Of a stretch of 7,535 bases of DNA, positions 6,144 through 7,535 are shown in pieces; position 1 is the first letter of the stretch, and each line of letters starts with the position of its first letter. Position numbers and translations under genes: made by a program. Below the pieces are notes generated by a model. The model had not been told where the DNA came from and searched no databases. It was given only the letters and a program-made list of their open reading frames with translations. Origin of the DNA: Bacteroidales bacterium (GTDB lineage: Bacteria; Bacteroidota; Bacteroidia; Bacteroidales; JAOZVK01); contig JAOZVK010000279.1 of NCBI GenBank assembly GCA_029938185.1, positions 1 through 7,535 on the forward strand, in the 5' to 3' direction.

Positions 6144-7265
6144 TTAAATATTATGATAACCTACTGTTCTAAAGTAAGAATTTAGAAACATATCTAAATT
6201 AAAATTTTGATTATTAGGAGTATTTAGAGTACGACTAATTGTAATTGGTTTTCCAACTGTACTATTGTTTCTTTTATTCACTACTTCAAAAGAAAACTCT
6301 TCATCAAACATTTTTTTGTCTATTTGTTCTGCAAACGCATATATGCTTTTATTAAAAATTTTGAAAGTAACTGGTGATTTAAATCTTTCAATATTAGAAC
6401 TTTTAACTTTTACTTGATATGTATAACGGTCATATGCTATGTATTCGTAATGTTCGGCAAGTCCGAGCATGGCACGTCCAAAACTATATTTTTCATTGCT
6501 GTTATCATGCCAAGATTTATCTCCATTTATGTCAATTGGGTCATTATCACTTTTCAATTCTGCTGGTAAAGTGCCGTTGTCTATTAAGTCTTTTAGTTGT
6601 TTTTTTATCCACCGTTTATCCCACCGTAGATTATTATCTTTCATATAATCAAAAACTCTGGATTTTTCATAACCTCTAAAATTCTTTCCACTTTTCAATC
6701 TACTCCAAGCAGGGTTTATTTCTCTATCGTAAAAATAAGTTGAGTTCTGAATATTGCTTTTCAAATTATTTTCGCTTTTAAATAATGCTCGTCCCTCATT
6801 TTTAATTAAACTAACAAAATTGTCTTCTTTTAAATCGTTTAAATAAAAACAGCCAAAACCTTTTGACTGGCGTTTGCCAAAATTGTGTAAAACAAAAAAT
6901 AGATTTATATTTTTTTCTATTTCAGTTAATAAATCGGTAACAAAACAAGTAAATTCTATTTGTAAATCAGACGATAGTAACCATTTCTCTTCATGTGAAG
7001 GCATAACCTTTACAGTTCCTTTTTCTTGATTTGTGTCATTATTTACAATTCTCACTTTATAATCCAAACTCAGCTTATCTGCGTTGTTAAACCAATGTTT
7101 AAACTCTTTTTTTTGTTTATTATTCTCAGTAAGTTTTAGTTTATTAATCAAAAACTTATCAAGTTTTGGTTTTAGTTCGGTTGCACGCAAAGTTGCTCTG
7201 TGTTGTGCGTACTGAAAATGAATTAGCGGTGTATGTTGTTTTAGTTTAAATATTAGTTTATACAT
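6144..7265 (-). CDS. cmr1: Cmr1, type III-B RAMP subunit at the crRNA 3' end (divergent)
   Basis: Cmr1 is a double-RAMP protein at the head of the complex, next to Cmr6, where it contacts the crRNA 3' end and target RNA. The 373-residue product is first in the operon, the usual cmr1 position. The glycine-rich loop GKRQSKGFGCF (130-140) is the best hallmark and matches the Cmr1 G-x-R-x-x-x-G-F-G pattern. A second RAMP half is suggested by FGRAMLGLA (262-270) and RFKSPVTFKIF (294-304). The N-terminus is unusual: after TPLIHFQ (12-18) it reads RATLRATELKPKLDKFL (23-39), where canonical Cmr1 has an RG-x-LR-x-W helix. The tryptophan and RG are absent, though a basic helix remains. Start ATG at 7265 has an AT-rich leader and no competing in-frame start. 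Identity rests on both motifs and position; a different RAMP name would not change its role. Confidence 0.85.
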   Translation of the reverse strand: MYKLIFKLKQHTPLIHFQYAQHRATLRATELKPKLDKFLINKLKLTENNKQKKEFKHWFNNADKLSLDYKVRIVNNDTNQEKGTVKVMPSHEEKWLLSSDLQIEFTCFVTDLLTEIEKNINLFFVLHNFGKRQSKGFGCFYLNDLKEDNFVSLIKNEGRALFKSENNLKSNIQNSTYFYDREINPAWSRLKSGKNFRGYEKSRVFDYMKDNNLRWDKRWIKKQLKDLIDNGTLPAELKSDNDPIDINGDKSWHDNSNEKYSFGRAMLGLAEHYEYIAYDRYTYQVKVKSSNIERFKSPVTFKIFNKSIYAFAEQIDKKMFDEEFSFEVVNKRNNSTVGKPITISRTLNTPNNQNFNLDMFLNSYFRTVGYHNI

Positions 7266-7535
7266 GATTTTATGTTGTTGTATATTAAAATTTATTCAAA
7301 TTCTTCTATTATTTTGCTTATTATTTAATATAAATAGTTCGATAAGTAATTAACAATGAATAATGGACAATTAATAATTTTGCTTACGCCAGAATTACAG
7401 CAAGTTACAACTTTACAAAGTGTCGATTTTATACAATAATCTACTTATATTATTATAATAAATTAGTTAAGCACCCATACAAAAGTTTTTACCTATTTAA
7501 TATAGAGCTTACTTTTTGAAATACCGTTTATTATA
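7266..7535. other. Upstream region of the cmr operon; no gene or CRISPR array seen
   Basis: This very AT-rich 270-bp stretch precedes cmr1 and should hold the operon promoter. I looked on the minus strand for the Bacteroidota pattern (TTG, about 20 bp, TA-N2-TTTG) and found no convincing pair. It contains a degenerate 14-bp tandem duplication (7353-7380) and a short inverted repeat ACTTT-AC-AAAGT near 7410-7421. No repeat-spacer periodicity is visible, so an array would have to lie beyond the window. A 27-codon plus-strand reading frame at 7356-7439 is not convincing as a gene. Confidence 0.5.
7353..7380. repeat. Degenerate 14-bp tandem duplication upstream of cmr1
   Basis: ACAATGAATAATGG is followed directly by ACAATTAATAATTT, which agree at 11 of 14 positions. 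The unit is AT-rich and the similarity could be chance. It lies 88-115 bp upstream of the cmr1 start, so a regulatory site is possible but unsupported. Confidence 0.4.

Noticed and set aside
7395..7421. Segment with GTTGTAACTTGCTGTAAT on the minus strand, reminiscent of the start of some Bacteroidota CRISPR repeats.
   Set aside because: It occurs once, without spacing periodicity or a second copy in the window, so it cannot be called a repeat unit.
7356..7439. 27-codon plus-strand frame upstream of cmr1.
   Set aside because: Very short, no recognisable motif or ribosome site, and its start falls inside the degenerate 14-bp duplication; more likely non-coding.

Overview
The window is an AT-rich stretch almost filled by one minus-strand operon. 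It encodes a type III-B (Cmr) CRISPR-Cas effector complex followed by the crRNA-processing endonuclease Cas6. In transcription order, right to left, the genes are cmr1 (7265-6144), cmr2/cas10 (6119-4464), cmr3 (4471-3434), cmr4 (3430-2612), cmr5 (2598-2209), cmr6 (2216-972) and cas6 (961-131). Gaps are 3-24 nt and two junctions overlap by 8 nt, so a single polycistronic transcript is likely. The low GC, A-rich untranslated leaders without clear Shine-Dalgarno sequences, and the protein flavour (short Cmr2, unusual Cmr1 N-terminus) suggest a member of the Bacteroidota. That assignment is an inference.

How the parts should work together, from family knowledge: Cas6 cuts the CRISPR transcript into crRNAs. 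Repeating Cmr4 subunits form the filament along the crRNA and cut bound target RNA. Cmr5 forms the second filament. Cmr2 with Cmr3 caps the 5' end, and Cmr1 and Cmr6 cap the 3' end. Binding of non-self RNA switches on the Cmr2 palm domain to make a nucleotide second messenger. Here the Cmr4 catalytic Asp (D28) and the Cmr2 GGDD (residues 332-335) are intact. Cmr2 has no N-terminal HD nuclease domain and no cysteine cluster for a zinc finger. The system therefore looks like an RNA cutter and signaller without the single-stranded DNase activity.

The window contains no second-messenger receptor or effector (CARF, SAVED, CorA or similar), no cas1/cas2 and no CRISPR array, so these must lie outside it or elsewhere in the genome. 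Several features of Cmr2 resemble the HD-less Bacteroides Cmr2 reported to make SAM-AMP rather than cyclic oligoadenylate. That is a testable hypothesis, not something the sequence proves.

The flanks are short. The left end (1-130) carries a REP-like double hairpin at 8-51 that looks like an interspersed repeat. The right end (7266-7535) is the 270-bp upstream region of the operon. It shows no gene and no convincing promoter, only a degenerate 14-bp tandem duplication. Other points of interest are a long coiled-coil plus helical extension on Cmr6, a perfect 27-bp palindrome inside the start of cas6, and a 10-A homopolymer in cmr3.
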